DNA of 64,000 nucleotides, taken from positions 310,001 to 374,000 of the forward strand of contig NZ_BCQM01000002.1 of NCBI RefSeq assembly GCF_001552075.1. The letters run 5' to 3'. Under the pieces are notes generated by a model. It searched no databases and was not told the origin of the DNA. It saw only the letters and a list, made by a program, of their open reading frames with translations. The position numbers were made by a program, and so were the translations under genes. The stretch is from Arthrobacter luteolus NBRC 107841 (GTDB taxonomy: Bacteria > Actinomycetota > Actinomycetes > Actinomycetales > Micrococcaceae). Positions 53,107-61,483 of this stretch are shown piece after piece; position 1 is the first letter of the stretch; each line of letters starts with the position of its first letter.

Positions 53107-54177
53107 TTACGGCACGCGGTTGATCCACTCGGGCGTATCGAACTTCGCCTCGACCTTCTCCTTGGCCCGGTTCATCTCCTTCTCCGAGATGGCGGACTGT
53201 TTGGCGCCGTACCGTCCGGCGAAGGTCTCCATCATCGTCTTGATAATCTCTTCGCGGCTGAGGCCCGTTTGCCGGCGCAGCGGATCCACGCGCTTTTTTG
53301 CGCTGCGGGTTCCCTTGTCGGAGAGTTTCTCCTTGCCGATGCGCAGGACGTCGACCATTTTGTCGGCGTCGATGTCGTAGGACATCGTGACGTGGTGCAG
53401 CATTCCACCGGAGCTGAGCCGTTTCTGCGCCGCCCCGCCGATCTTCCCCTGGTCGGTGGCGATGTCGTTGAGCGGCTGGTACCAGGCCTTGATGCCCAGG
53501 CGTTCAAGGGATTCCATGACCCACGCGTCCAGGAACGGGTAGGAGTCAGCGAAGCTGAGCCCGTCCACGAGGGACTGCGGGACGTAGAGGGAGTAGGTGA
53601 TGGCATTGCCGTGTTCCATGAACATGGCCCCGCCGCCGCTGATACGCCGGACCACGGTCACACCGTGCCGCTCCGCGCCGTCGGGATCCACTTCGTTGCG
53701 CAGCGACTGGAAGCTGCCGATCACCACAGACGGGGTTTCCCACTCCCAGAAACGAAGGGTCGGATGCCGCCGGCCGGCACCAACCTCTTCGGCCAGGACT
53801 TCATCCATGGCGACATGCATGTGCGTGGAGAGCGGCGTGGGAGGAATGATCTCCCACTCGTGGTCGGCCCAGCTGGTGGCCTTCGCCAGTGCCCGGCGTA
53901 TGGTGATGGCGACTGCCTCCGGGGAGAACCCGAACAGCACGGCGTCGGGGCTCAGCCGGGCCCGGACGGCAGCGCTGATCTGCTCCGCCGTACTCTCCGC
54001 CGGCAGGCCGTTAAGGGCAGCGTTGATGTCCTCGAGGGCATCATCCGGTTCCAGGAAGAAGTCTCCGCTGAGGGAGACAGACCCCAGGACTCCATCGCGC
54101 ACTTCAAGGTCCACAACAACGAGTTTCCCGCCGGGTACCTTGTATTCCCCGTGGCGGCTGTCGCGTTCTTCGTTCAT
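53107..54177 (-). CDS. Lipoate--protein ligase A family protein, circularly permuted
   Basis: 356 residues. The catalytic LplA domain (about 105-330) has RRISGGGAMF (177-186) and the lipoyl-AMP lysine motif KIGGAAQKR (Lys245). The accessory lip_prot_lig_C-like domain (KLVVVDLEVRDGVLGSVSLSGDFFLEP, about 18-45 and following helices to about 98) is at the N-terminus, whereas E. coli LplA has it C-terminal. A basic C-terminal extension (about 290-356) is extra. It attaches lipoate to E2/GcvH proteins using ATP. AGAGGGG precedes the ATG. Confidence 0.87.
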   Translation of the reverse strand: MNEERDSRHGEYKVPGGKLVVVDLEVRDGVLGSVSLSGDFFLEPDDALEDINAALNGLPAESTAEQISAAVRARLSPDAVLFGFSPEAVAITIRRALAKATSWADHEWEIIPPTPLSTHMHVAMDEVLAEEVGAGRRHPTLRFWEWETPSVVIGSFQSLRNEVDPDGAERHGVTVVRRISGGGAMFMEHGNAITYSLYVPQSLVDGLSFADSYPFLDAWVMESLERLGIKAWYQPLNDIATDQGKIGGAAQKRLSSGGMLHHVTMSYDIDADKMVDVLRIGKEKLSDKGTRSAKKRVDPLRRQTGLSREEIIKTMMETFAGRYGAKQSAISEKEMNRAKEKVEAKFDTPEWINRVP

Positions 54178-54230
54178 TCTGACCCCTCTTGGATACGCAA
54201 TCCGGACTTCTTCGATGCTGATGAAAACGA

Positions 54231-54262
54231 AAGGCCCGTCCGGAACAAACCGGACGGACCTT
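54231..54262 (-). terminator. Terminator of rpmE2
   Basis: A 13-bp stem with one mismatch (54231-54243 with 54250-54262) and loop AACAAA. On the minus strand it is followed by TCGTTTTC, giving a short T-tract. Confidence 0.82.
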
Positions 54263-54294
54263 CCAATCTTAGGCTGCTGCCAGGAAGCGAAATG

Positions 54295-54552
54295 CTACTT
54301 CTTGCCGCCGAAGCCCTTGAAGCGTGCGTTGAAGCGCTCGACGCGGCCTGCGGAGTCCATGATGCGCTGCTTGCCCGTGTAGAACGGGTGCGATGCGGAG
54401 GAGATTTCCACCTCGATGAGCGGGTAGGTGTTGCCGTCTTCCCACTCGATGGTCTTGGAGGAGGAGGCCGTGGAGTTCGTCAGGAATGCGGTGTCGGACG
54501 CGAGGTCGCGGAAGACTACCGGGGCGTACTTGGGGTGGATATCAGACTTCAC
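54295..54552 (-). CDS. rpmE2: 50S ribosomal protein L31 type B
   Basis: 85 residues: [15 protein letters not shown]...[24 protein letters not shown]. It lacks the zinc-binding cysteines of the C+ form, so this is the type B (zinc-independent) L31 that replaces the zinc form under zinc shortage in many bacteria. The GTG at 54552 with AAGAAGG at 8-nt spacing is the start; an in-frame ATG 17 codons upstream adds non-family sequence. An imperfect inverted repeat at 54600-54618 lies upstream. Confidence 0.95.
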   Translation of the reverse strand: MKSDIHPKYAPVVFRDLASDTAFLTNSTASSSKTIEWEDGNTYPLIEVEISSASHPFYTGKQRIMDSAGRVERFNARFKGFGGKK

Positions 54553-54599
54553 AGTAATACCTTCTTTAGGTGACTGGATTTTGCCAGGCACGATGGGTT

Positions 54600-54618
54600 T
54601 CAAAAACTTAGGTTTTCA
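54600..54618. promoter_or_regulatory. Imperfect inverted repeat upstream of rpmE2
   Basis: TCAAAAAC-TTAG-GTTTTCA, 7-8-bp A/T-rich arms about 50 bp upstream of rpmE2. Similar A/T-rich palindromes serve as Zur boxes at C-minus ribosomal protein genes, but the match to known Zur boxes is weak. Confidence 0.35.
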
Positions 54619-54676
54619 CAAGCTCTGATGGCCAAACGGCCAACACTCAATCTTAGCCTAAACGGGCCAGCGGCTG

Positions 54677-55519
54677 TTAACCACGCCCCCAGTCTGTCAC
54701 TGATGCGCGGATCGAGGAGCGGATCCCCCGGGTTGTACCCGTGTATTCAATGATCAGTGGGCGGTAGAGCTCATCGAGCACCAGCACCAGTGACCCGGTG
54801 AATCCCCCGGGCTCGGCTGATTCGATGACTGCGGTGAGCTTGGTGGCCGGCTCCCCATTGTGCTCGGCATCGTAGTCCGGAAGCGCCGGCCGGGCGGCGT
54901 CCAGCAGGCCCCGGAGGCGTTCGGGATTCGACGTCAGTTCCGCGGCGTCAACCAGGACAGCTGCATAGGCTTCCTCGGCGCCTCCGTCCGCGTTGGCCGC
55001 AACCTCGGAATCGCCAGTGCGCAGGGTGCGGTCCGCCCCGTCGACGGTGATTTCCAGTTCACCGTCCTGGCTGCTCAACTCCATGCTGAACCCGGGAGCG
55101 GTCCGGAAGTCCATGCTGTACGTTCCCGGCGGCAGCCAGCTCGCCGCCGTCGTCAGGCTTTGCCGGGCGCCGGCTCCCGCCACCATGGCCGCCGAAATGC
55201 AGGATCCAGCGTCCGGGAAGGGTGCCGTGTCTCTGCGGAGAAGCCATTGGCAGGCCTCCTGAACATCTGACGCCATGCCGGCCTGGGCCCCGCTGACACC
55301 CACCTGCAGCGGCGGGGGCGCCGGCTCCGCATCAGGTTCCGCGGTGCGCACCCGCGCCTGCTGCGGGGCAGCAGGCACGGACGCGGAGGCGGCCTGCGTG
55401 GCCTGCCGCGTTTCCAGCTGCTCTGCCGTCGGACCGCAGGCGGCCGCCGCCGGCAGTAGCGCAGCCAGGCACAGCACGGTTATCCGTTGCCGCCGGATCG
55501 GGTGGACGCGTCTGGCCAT
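54677..55519 (-). CDS. Putative lipoprotein of unknown function
   Basis: About 280 residues. A basic n-region, hydrophobic core and lipobox (ITVLCLAALLPAAAAC, Cys28 from the ATG at 55519) indicate a lipoprotein, followed by an Ala/Pro/Gln-rich linker. The rest resembles secreted actinobacterial LppX/LprG-like or conserved hypothetical lipoproteins only in general beta-rich character. I recognise no family. A GTG at 55558 would extend the N-terminus by 13 residues. Two further cysteines (QEACQW and DAGSCIS) could form a disulfide. Confidence 0.75.
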   Translation of the reverse strand: MARRVHPIRRQRITVLCLAALLPAAAACGPTAEQLETRQATQAASASVPAAPQQARVRTAEPDAEPAPPPLQVGVSGAQAGMASDVQEACQWLLRRDTAPFPDAGSCISAAMVAGAGARQSLTTAASWLPPGTYSMDFRTAPGFSMELSSQDGELEITVDGADRTLRTGDSEVAANADGGAEEAYAAVLVDAAELTSNPERLRGLLDAARPALPDYDAEHNGEPATKLTAVIESAEPGGFTGSLVLVLDELYRPLIIEYTGTTRGIRSSIRASVTDWGRG

Positions 55520-55604
55520 GGAAGAGATCCCGGAGTCGGTGAGTGGTGCTTCGTGCACCGACAGTGTTGCACCGCAGGCCCTGGAACATAAGGGTGATCC
55601 GGCG

Positions 55605-56411
55605 CTAGGAAACGCGGCACTCCCAGAAGGCGACGGCGCTGGCCGCGGCGACGTTCAGGGAGTCCACTCCCCCCTGCATGGGGATGCGAACCGTGAGGTC
55701 CACCTCGGCCAGGGTGCTGCGGGACAGTCCGTCCCCCTCGGTTCCGAGCACCAGCGCCAGCCGGTCGTGATGCTGGGCGCCCAGCTCCTGCAGCGTCAGC
55801 GAATCTTCTTCCAGTGCCAGCGCAGCAGTGGTAAACTCTGCCAGGCGCAGATCCGCGAGGACCCCGGGCCAGGCCTGCAGCCGCAGCCACGGCACCTGGA
55901 ACACCGTTCCCATGCTCACCCGGATGGCCCGGCGGTACAGCGGATCGGCGCACTGCGGGCTCACCAGGACTGCGTCAACCCCCAGGGCTGCGGCCGACCG
56001 GAAGATTGCACCGATGTTGGTGTGGTCCACGATGTCCTCCAGCACGGCAACCCGCCGGGCTGCTGCGAGGACGGGACCCAGCTCCAGCGGCTTCGGCCGG
56101 TGCATGGCAGCGAGAGCTCCGCGGTGCAGATGGAAGCCGGTGATTTCCTCCAGGACTGCCGGTGATCCCACGAAGGCGGGAACATCGGGAAACGCATCGA
56201 GCACGTCCTGCAGATCCGGGAGCCACTTATCGGCCAGGAAGAAGGAACGCGGCACATGGCCGGCTTCAAGTGCCCGCCGCAGGACCTTGGATGACTCCGC
56301 GATGTACATACCCTCGGCTGGTTCCCGGAGCCGGCGCAGCGAGGTGTCGGTCAGCCTGGTGTAGTCGGCAACACGGGGATCCCCGGCTGATTCCAGGCGG
56401 TGGATGCTCAT
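55605..56411 (-). CDS. TrmH-family (SpoU) RNA 2'-O-methyltransferase
   Basis: 268 residues. An N-terminal substrate-binding L30-like domain (about 1-95; YIAESSKVLRRALEAGH) is followed by a SPOUT knot domain with motif 1 VAVLEDIVDHTNIGAIFRSAAALGVDAVL, motif 2 LALVLGTEGDGLSRSTLAEVD and motif 3 VRIPMQGGVDSLNVAAASAVAFWE. It methylates a ribose 2'-OH in rRNA or tRNA; the target is unknown. The ATG at 56411 overlaps the exporter stop by 4 bp (ATGA), which decides this start over one six codons upstream. Confidence 0.92.
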   Translation of the reverse strand: MSIHRLESAGDPRVADYTRLTDTSLRRLREPAEGMYIAESSKVLRRALEAGHVPRSFFLADKWLPDLQDVLDAFPDVPAFVGSPAVLEEITGFHLHRGALAAMHRPKPLELGPVLAAARRVAVLEDIVDHTNIGAIFRSAAALGVDAVLVSPQCADPLYRRAIRVSMGTVFQVPWLRLQAWPGVLADLRLAEFTTAALALEEDSLTLQELGAQHHDRLALVLGTEGDGLSRSTLAEVDLTVRIPMQGGVDSLNVAAASAVAFWECRVS

Positions 56412-57208
56412 GCGGTCACCATGTGCCACAGGGCCACAAGGCCGAGGCTGACAATAACCGTGCGCAGCACGACCGGGGAGAGCCGCCGGCCGACTGCCGC
56501 GCCCACGAAACCGCCGATCAGGGAGCTGACGGCAATGAGGGCCACCACGGGCCAGACGATGCGGTCGAAGGCGAAGATCATGTAGGACGCGGCGGCCACG
56601 AGGTTCACGCCCAGGACCAGGATGTTCTTCACGGCATTGGCGTTCTGCATGGTCCCGTGCAGGAAGATGCCGAGGATGCCGACCAGCAGAATGCCCTGCG
56701 CCGCCACGAAGTAGCCCCCGTAGACGCCCGCAAAGTAGACCAGGGCAATCAGGATCCAGGAATGGCCCGAACCTTTCGGCTCATCGGCCTGTCCCTCAGC
56801 CCGGGCGGCACGGGCCCGGACCCAGGACTGCAGCTTCGGTTGGAAAATAACGAAGAACAGGGCCAGAACGATGAGGTACGGCGCCACCGCGCCGAAGACG
56901 GCTTCGGGCAGGTTCAGCAGCAGCCACGCCCCGGTGATCCCACCAAGGATCGACGCCGGCAGCAGGCGGAGCAGGGTGCCCTTCAGGCCTGCCAGCTCGC
57001 GCCGGTAGCCCCAGGAGCCGGCCATGTTCCCGGCTACCAGTCCCATGGCGTTGCTGATGGTCGCGGTGACCGGGGCATAGCCCAGTGCCACGAGCACAGG
57101 GAAGGTCACCAGAGTGCCGGATCCAACGATGGCGTTGATGGTCCCGGCCCAGAGCCCGGCGAAGAAGATCAGGGCATCGTGGAACAGCCCCGCGGAGGAC
57201 ATAAACAT
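56408..57208 (-). CDS. TauE/SafE family sulfite-exporter-like membrane protein
   Basis: 266 residues, about eight membrane helices. The paired N- and C-terminal motifs are present: AGLWAGTINAIVGSGTLVTFP and FAGVYGGYFVAAQGILLVGILG. The family exports sulfite, sulfoacetate or related organosulfonates; the substrate here is unknown. It is translationally coupled to the TrmH-family gene and starts 14 bp after the ABC ATPase stop. Confidence 0.9.
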   Translation of the reverse strand: MFMSSAGLFHDALIFFAGLWAGTINAIVGSGTLVTFPVLVALGYAPVTATISNAMGLVAGNMAGSWGYRRELAGLKGTLLRLLPASILGGITGAWLLLNLPEAVFGAVAPYLIVLALFFVIFQPKLQSWVRARAARAEGQADEPKGSGHSWILIALVYFAGVYGGYFVAAQGILLVGILGIFLHGTMQNANAVKNILVLGVNLVAAASYMIFAFDRIVWPVVALIAVSSLIGGFVGAAVGRRLSPVVLRTVIVSLGLVALWHMVTA

Positions 57209-57222
57209 GGAACGCGGTGGCC

Positions 57223-58011
57223 CTAGCGCCGGGCCACGGCGCTGTAGCGGCCGGAGGCGTCCCGCTGCACAGCCAGCGGCAGGTCGAACGCGGTGCTGAG
57301 GTGCTCCTCGGTGAAGACGGAATCTATCGGACCGGCGGCCACCACTGTGCCTTCACGCAGCAGCAGCGCATGCGTGAAGCCGGGCGGTACTTCCTCCAGA
57401 TGGTGGGTGACCAGGACCATGGCCGGAGCCTCGTCGTCGGCAGCCAGGTTGGCCAGGCGCTGCACCAGGTCCTCGCGGCCGGCGAGGTCCAGGCCGGCAG
57501 CCGGCTCGTCCAGGAGCAGCAGTTCCGGGTCTGTCATCAGGGCGCGGGCAATCTGCACGCGCTTGCGCTCCCCTTCGCTCAGCGAGGCGAAGGGGCGGTT
57601 GATGAACGTGGACATGCCCCAGTCATGCAGCAGGCGGAAGGCCCGGCGCTCATCAAGCTTGTCGTACTTCTCACGCCACCGCCCGGTCATGCCGTAGGCG
57701 GCGGTGAGAACAACGTTCAGCACGGTTTCATGCTCGGGGATCTGGCTGGCCAGGGATGCGGATGCCAGTCCGATCCGGGGACGGAGTTCAAAGACGTCAA
57801 CCGCGCCCAGGATCTCCTCCAGGATGCCGGCCATGCCGCGTGTGGGATGCATGCGCCCGCCGGCGATCTGCAGCAGTGTGGTTTTCCCTGCACCGTTGGG
57901 TCCCATGATGACCCACCGTTCACCTTCCCTGACCTGCCAGTCGACGCCGTCCAGCAGGGTCTTTCCGCCCCGGACGACGCTTACTCCGGCAAATTCAAGA
58001 ACATCACTCAT
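57223..58011 (-). CDS. ABC transporter ATP-binding protein
   Basis: About 262 residues. It has Walker A MGPNGAGKTT, a Q-loop region, the signature SLSEGERKRVQIARAL, Walker B LLLLDEPAAGLDLAG and switch histidine VTHHLEEVP. No cognate permease is adjacent. It resembles the single ATPase that is divergent from serB2 in M. tuberculosis (Rv3041c), whose function is not known. I chose the ATG at 58011; a GTG at 58023 is possible. Neither has a clear ribosome binding site. Confidence 0.9.
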   Translation of the reverse strand: MSDVLEFAGVSVVRGGKTLLDGVDWQVREGERWVIMGPNGAGKTTLLQIAGGRMHPTRGMAGILEEILGAVDVFELRPRIGLASASLASQIPEHETVLNVVLTAAYGMTGRWREKYDKLDERRAFRLLHDWGMSTFINRPFASLSEGERKRVQIARALMTDPELLLLDEPAAGLDLAGREDLVQRLANLAADDEAPAMVLVTHHLEEVPPGFTHALLLREGTVVAAGPIDSVFTEEHLSTAFDLPLAVQRDASGRYSAVARR

Positions 58012-58136
58012 AGCAGTAGACACTAGGCTAAAGAAAGGCGCGTTGGCGAAACGCTACGCCGCTGTGCCGCTGTGCCGTTCCACAGGCCGGCCGGCAGACA
58101 GTGCCCCTTCAGGACTACCCGCAGAATGGAACCCGC

Positions 58137-59051
58137 ATGCCCCCCGAGAGCTTCCCGGAATTCAGTGTCGTCAGCTACGGTCGGGAGCTTGCCGATGAGT
58201 ATCTTGGCCGCGTCCAGCAGTCAGTGACCGAACTCGGTGCGCGCATCCTGGAGCTCGAAAACGCTGACGGCGAAGGCTATACGGTGTCCAAGCTGTTTGT
58301 TTCCTATGGCGGCAGGCTGGAATCCCTGCGCCTGGCCGTCGCGTCAGCTGCCGCAGCGGCACTGGACAGCGGTGCAGCGCCGGCGGAAAGCACCGTAGTC
58401 CCCGCATCGCTGCTGGAGCCGGCCCGGAAGCTGCTGGTGATGGACGTTGACTCGACCCTCATCAAGCAGGAGGTGATCGAACTGCTCGCCGCCCACGCCG
58501 GACGTGAGGCCGAGGTGGCGGCGGTGACCGAAGCCGCGATGCGCGGGGAACTGGACTTCGCCCAAAGCCTGCACGAACGGGTCAAAACCCTGGCCGGACT
58601 CCCCGAAACCGTGATCGATGAGGTCGGAACGCGGATCGAGCTCTCCGACGGCGCTGAAATCCTGGTGCACGCGTTCCTGGCGGCTGGACACGCCGTCGCC
58701 GTTGTCTCCGGCGGATTCAACCAGGTCCTTGCGCCACTGGCGGAGAAGCTGCAGCTGACGTTCGCCCGCGCCAACGAACTGGGAATTGAGGGCGGGGTCC
58801 TGACCGGCGCCGTCACCGGCGAAGTGGTGGACAGGGCGGTCAAGGCCCGCTCATTGCGGGAATGGGCAGCCGAGCTGGGTATCAAGGAAGAACACACCAT
58901 CGCCGTGGGCGACGGTGCCAATGACCTGGACATGCTGGCCGCAGCGGCCCTCGGCGTGGCGTTCAACGCCAAGCCGGCCGTGCAGGCCGCCGCTGACTCC
59001 GTGCTGAACCTGCCCAACCTGGACGTGGTCCGGCACTTCGTCAAGCTCTAG
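58137..59051 (+). CDS. serB: Phosphoserine phosphatase
   Basis: About 304 residues. An N-terminal regulatory region of about 90 residues (ACT-like, one copy only) precedes the HAD catalytic domain: VMDVDSTLIKQEVIELLA (nucleophile Asp103), VVSGGFNQV, and GDGANDLDMLAAAALGVAFNAKP. It makes serine from O-phosphoserine. M. tuberculosis SerB2 has two ACT domains, so this one is shorter. The ATG at 58137 was chosen; a GTG at 58101 would add 12 residues. It is divergent from the ABC ATPase. Confidence 0.93.
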   Translation: MPPESFPEFSVVSYGRELADEYLGRVQQSVTELGARILELENADGEGYTVSKLFVSYGGRLESLRLAVASAAAAALDSGAAPAESTVVPASLLEPARKLLVMDVDSTLIKQEVIELLAAHAGREAEVAAVTEAAMRGELDFAQSLHERVKTLAGLPETVIDEVGTRIELSDGAEILVHAFLAAGHAVAVVSGGFNQVLAPLAEKLQLTFARANELGIEGGVLTGAVTGEVVDRAVKARSLREWAAELGIKEEHTIAVGDGANDLDMLAAAALGVAFNAKPAVQAAADSVLNLPNLDVVRHFVKL

Positions 59052-59066
59052 GTCCCCGGAGGCTTC

Positions 59067-59096
59067 TCCCCCGGCAGCGCGTGCGCCGCCGGGGGA
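59067..59096. terminator. Bidirectional terminator, serB / SDR
   Basis: Perfect 9-bp outer stem TCCCCCGGC/GCCGGGGGA with an inner GCGC/GCGC stem across one mismatch, between convergent serB and the SDR gene. Confidence 0.8.
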
Positions 59097-59114
59097 TGAA
59101 ACTGGATACTGCGG

Positions 59115-59858
59115 CTAGGAGCCGAGGTAGTCCCGGCCGCCGATGTACTCGGTGTGGCCTGCCGGGACGTCGGCCACGGCCATGCGGGCCACCTCGGCGG
59201 CGAACTCTTCGACCGAGTAGAGCCGCCCGGCCTCTTCCCGGCGCGCTTCGATGGCTCCCGGATTGGCGCGGTCCAACAGGGTCGCGGTGACAGTTCCTTC
59301 GATCATGTCGCCGGAAACCACCACCAGGGAAATACCCTTCTCCTCCAGTGCCGGAATCATCGCCCGCAGGGCGTCTTCCCCGGCGCGCTTGCTGCGTGCC
59401 ACGGGCTCGTACTCCGGCATGGTCGGCACAGTGTTGATGAAGTGTGCCTGGTGGCTGGTGACGAACACCACGCGGGAGCCCGGCTTCATGGCTTCCGCGG
59501 CGGCTGTAAGCATGTTCACCTGCGCGTCACGGTTCAGCTTCAGCGCATAGTCCTCGCCGAGCCCGGTTTCCATGCCGCCGGAGGCATTCAGCACCAGGAT
59601 GTCCACTCCACCGAAGGATTCCCGGGCCGCATCGACCAGCGCTGCCGGGCCTTCCGGGGCGGTGAGGTCTGCTCCGACAGCAACGGCGCGGCCGCCGGCG
59701 GCCTCGATGCCCGCCACCACCTTGTTGGCCCGCGGGGCCTTCTGCCGGTAATTCACGACGACGCCGGCACCTTCGCCGGCGAGCAGCTTGGCTACCTCGG
59801 CTCCGATACCTCGCGAAGACCCGGTAACAATCGCGGCTTTGCCCTCAAGCTGGCCCAT
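59115..59858 (-). CDS. SDR family oxidoreductase (atypical active site)
   Basis: 247 residues. It has the Rossmann loop TGSSRGIGAEVAKLL and the NASGG element in place of NNAG. The usual Tyr-x3-Lys is not in register: in YEPVARSKRAGED the only Tyr is seven residues before Lys. It may be a member of an SDR subfamily with a shifted tyrosine; substrate unknown. I chose the ATG at 59858 with its strong AGAGGAG site; in-frame codons upstream belong to the non-coding gap before fabG. Confidence 0.85.
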   Translation of the reverse strand: MGQLEGKAAIVTGSSRGIGAEVAKLLAGEGAGVVVNYRQKAPRANKVVAGIEAAGGRAVAVGADLTAPEGPAALVDAARESFGGVDILVLNASGGMETGLGEDYALKLNRDAQVNMLTAAAEAMKPGSRVVFVTSHQAHFINTVPTMPEYEPVARSKRAGEDALRAMIPALEEKGISLVVVSGDMIEGTVTATLLDRANPGAIEARREEAGRLYSVEEFAAEVARMAVADVPAGHTEYIGGRDYLGS

Positions 59859-60000
59859 GGAAACTCCTCTTTGTGGAAAGTAGCTAAAAAGATAGCTGGC
59901 GGTACTGACGCTGCAAACCATCCTGCCAGCCAGCACGGCAGGGAGCGTTGGTGGAAACCTCCAAGGAATCCCCGCAGGTGGCGGACGGCAGGGCGTCCGG

Positions 60001-60729
60001 TTAGTGCCCCATCCCCAGGCCGCCGTCAACCGGAATCACGGCGCCGGAGATGTAACCGGCTTCCGGGCCCGCGATCCACCGGACAACCCCGGCCACTTCC
60101 TCCGGATCCGCGAAGCGGCCGGCGGGAATGGAGGACAGGTAGCTCTTCCGGGTGTCTTCGGGCAGGGCCTGGGTCATGTCCGTGTCAATGAAGCCGGGCG
60201 CCACGACGTTCGCCGTGATATTCCGTGACCCAAGTTCGCGGGTCAGGGACCGGGCAATGCCGATCAGGCCTGCCTTGGACGCCGCGTAGTTAACCTGGCC
60301 CGGGGATCCGTAGAGGCCCACAACGGAAGAAATCAGCACAACCCGTCCGCGCCGGAGCTTCAGCATGCCCTTGGAGGCGCGCTTGACCACCCGGAAGGCG
60401 CCGGTGAGATTCGTGTCCACCACATCGGTGAAATCTTCTTCGCTCATCCGCAGCAGAAGGGTGTCGCGGGTGATGCCAGCGTTCGCGACCAGGACTTCCA
60501 CCGGCCCGTGGACGGCTTCCACCTCGGTAAAGGCGGCATCGACAGAGGCCATGTCCGTGACGTCCGCTTTGACGCCGAGCATGCCTTCGGGGACGTCCCC
60601 GCTGCGGTAGGTAATGGCTACCCGGTCCCCCGCTTCCAGGAAGGCCTTTGCAATCGCCAGGCCTATGCCGCGGTTGCCGCCCGTGACGAGTACGCTTCGG
60701 CCGGCTGGTGTCGAGGGATCGTTCTGCAC
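60001..60729 (-). CDS. fabG: 3-oxoacyl-ACP reductase FabG
   Basis: 242 residues, a classical SDR: TGGNRGIGLAIAKAF (cofactor loop), NAGITRDTLLLRM, ISSVVGLYGSPGQVNYAASKAGL (Ser, Tyr and Lys in register) and VAPGFIDTDMT. This is the MabA/FabG1 type that reduces 3-ketoacyl-ACP with NADPH in fatty acid synthesis. It is divergent from the DUF3099 gene. The next gene downstream on its strand, another SDR, starts 142 bp away. Confidence 0.93.
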   Translation of the reverse strand: MQNDPSTPAGRSVLVTGGNRGIGLAIAKAFLEAGDRVAITYRSGDVPEGMLGVKADVTDMASVDAAFTEVEAVHGPVEVLVANAGITRDTLLLRMSEEDFTDVVDTNLTGAFRVVKRASKGMLKLRRGRVVLISSVVGLYGSPGQVNYAASKAGLIGIARSLTRELGSRNITANVVAPGFIDTDMTQALPEDTRKSYLSSIPAGRFADPEEVAGVVRWIAGPEAGYISGAVIPVDGGLGMGH

Positions 60730-60814
60730 GCAAAAATCCTTAAGCTGGGGTCAGGTGAGTAAGCTCCGATCCTATCGGCGCCCGGGTCAACTTCAAGAAC
60801 TACGGCGGCAGTGG

Positions 60815-60820
60815 GATAAT
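60815..60820 (+). promoter_or_regulatory. Candidate promoter of the DUF3099-SURF1 operon (-10 GATAAT)
   Basis: GATAAT lies 22 bp upstream of the ATG at 60843, with a weak -35-like TTCAAG 17 bp further up. It would initiate the three-gene operon. The GGAG ribosome binding site lies between it and the start codon. Confidence 0.45.
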
Positions 60821-60842
60821 AGAAGGACCTGTTTGGAGAATC

Positions 60843-61235
60843 ATGAAAAAGGCTACCCGCCGCGGCGGCCACATCCCGCGGATTACGGATGCCCCCACGG
60901 CCCACACTGACGAGATGCACTCGCGCATGGTCAAGTACACCGTGTCCATGAGCATCAGGCTCGTGTGTCTTTTCCTGCTCTTTTTCGTTCACGGCTGGAT
61001 GATGTGGGTGGTGATCGCCGGAGCTGTCGTACTGCCCTGGTTTGCCGTCGTGATTGCCAACGGAGGCAGCGACACCCGCAACATGGAGGGCTCTGATTCC
61101 GTGTACCACGAGGCTCCACAGCCGCAGTTGGAGGCTCGGCAGGCCCAGGACTCCGCCGAGACGACAGTCCTCCACGGAGAAATCATCGACGACGACGGCC
61201 AGTCCGGCCGGGGCAAGGCAGAGCCGCACGCATGA
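60843..61235 (+). CDS. DUF3099 domain membrane protein
   Basis: 130 residues with a basic N-terminus, two adjacent membrane helices (about 37-50 and 52-72; SIRLVCLFLLFFVHGWMMWVVIAGAVVLPWFAVVIAN) and an acidic cytosolic tail. This is the actinobacterial DUF3099 pattern; function unknown. GGAG precedes the ATG at about 6 nt. It overlaps the next gene by 4 bp (ATGA), so it begins a coupled operon with the zinc-site protein and SURF1. Confidence 0.85.
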   Translation: MKKATRRGGHIPRITDAPTAHTDEMHSRMVKYTVSMSIRLVCLFLLFFVHGWMMWVVIAGAVVLPWFAVVIANGGSDTRNMEGSDSVYHEAPQPQLEARQAQDSAETTVLHGEIIDDDGQSGRGKAEPHA

Positions 61236-61483
61236 ACCTGCTTGACCAGTTATCCGGCGGCGCCGCCTCAGAAGACCGCGCCCGCTGTTCCCGCAAAGGC
61301 TGCCGCGCGGACGCCGCCTGGCAGCTGCTCTGGAACAACCCGAAGATCCACACTCCGGAGCGGAGGAAGATCTGGCTTGCCTGCGGAGAGCACCGCGGCT
61401 GGCTGGAAGAGTACCTGCAGGTCCGGTCCCTGTGGAAAGAAACACTGCCCTTGGGGCCGGTTACCGAAAGCGACGCGCCATAA
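61232..61483 (+). CDS. Small conserved protein with probable zinc site
   Basis: 83 residues. Cys19 and Cys24 (CSRKGC), plus Cys51 and His54 (CGEH), are spaced to form a metal site, with a WQLLWNNPKIHTPERRKIWLACGEHR core. I recognise the pattern from actinobacteria but no characterised family. It overlaps the DUF3099 gene by 4 bp and its stop is immediately followed by the SURF1 ATG, so its expression is tied to SURF1. A link to cytochrome oxidase assembly is a guess from context. Confidence 0.8.
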   Translation: MNLLDQLSGGAASEDRARCSRKGCRADAAWQLLWNNPKIHTPERRKIWLACGEHRGWLEEYLQVRSLWKETLPLGPVTESDAP

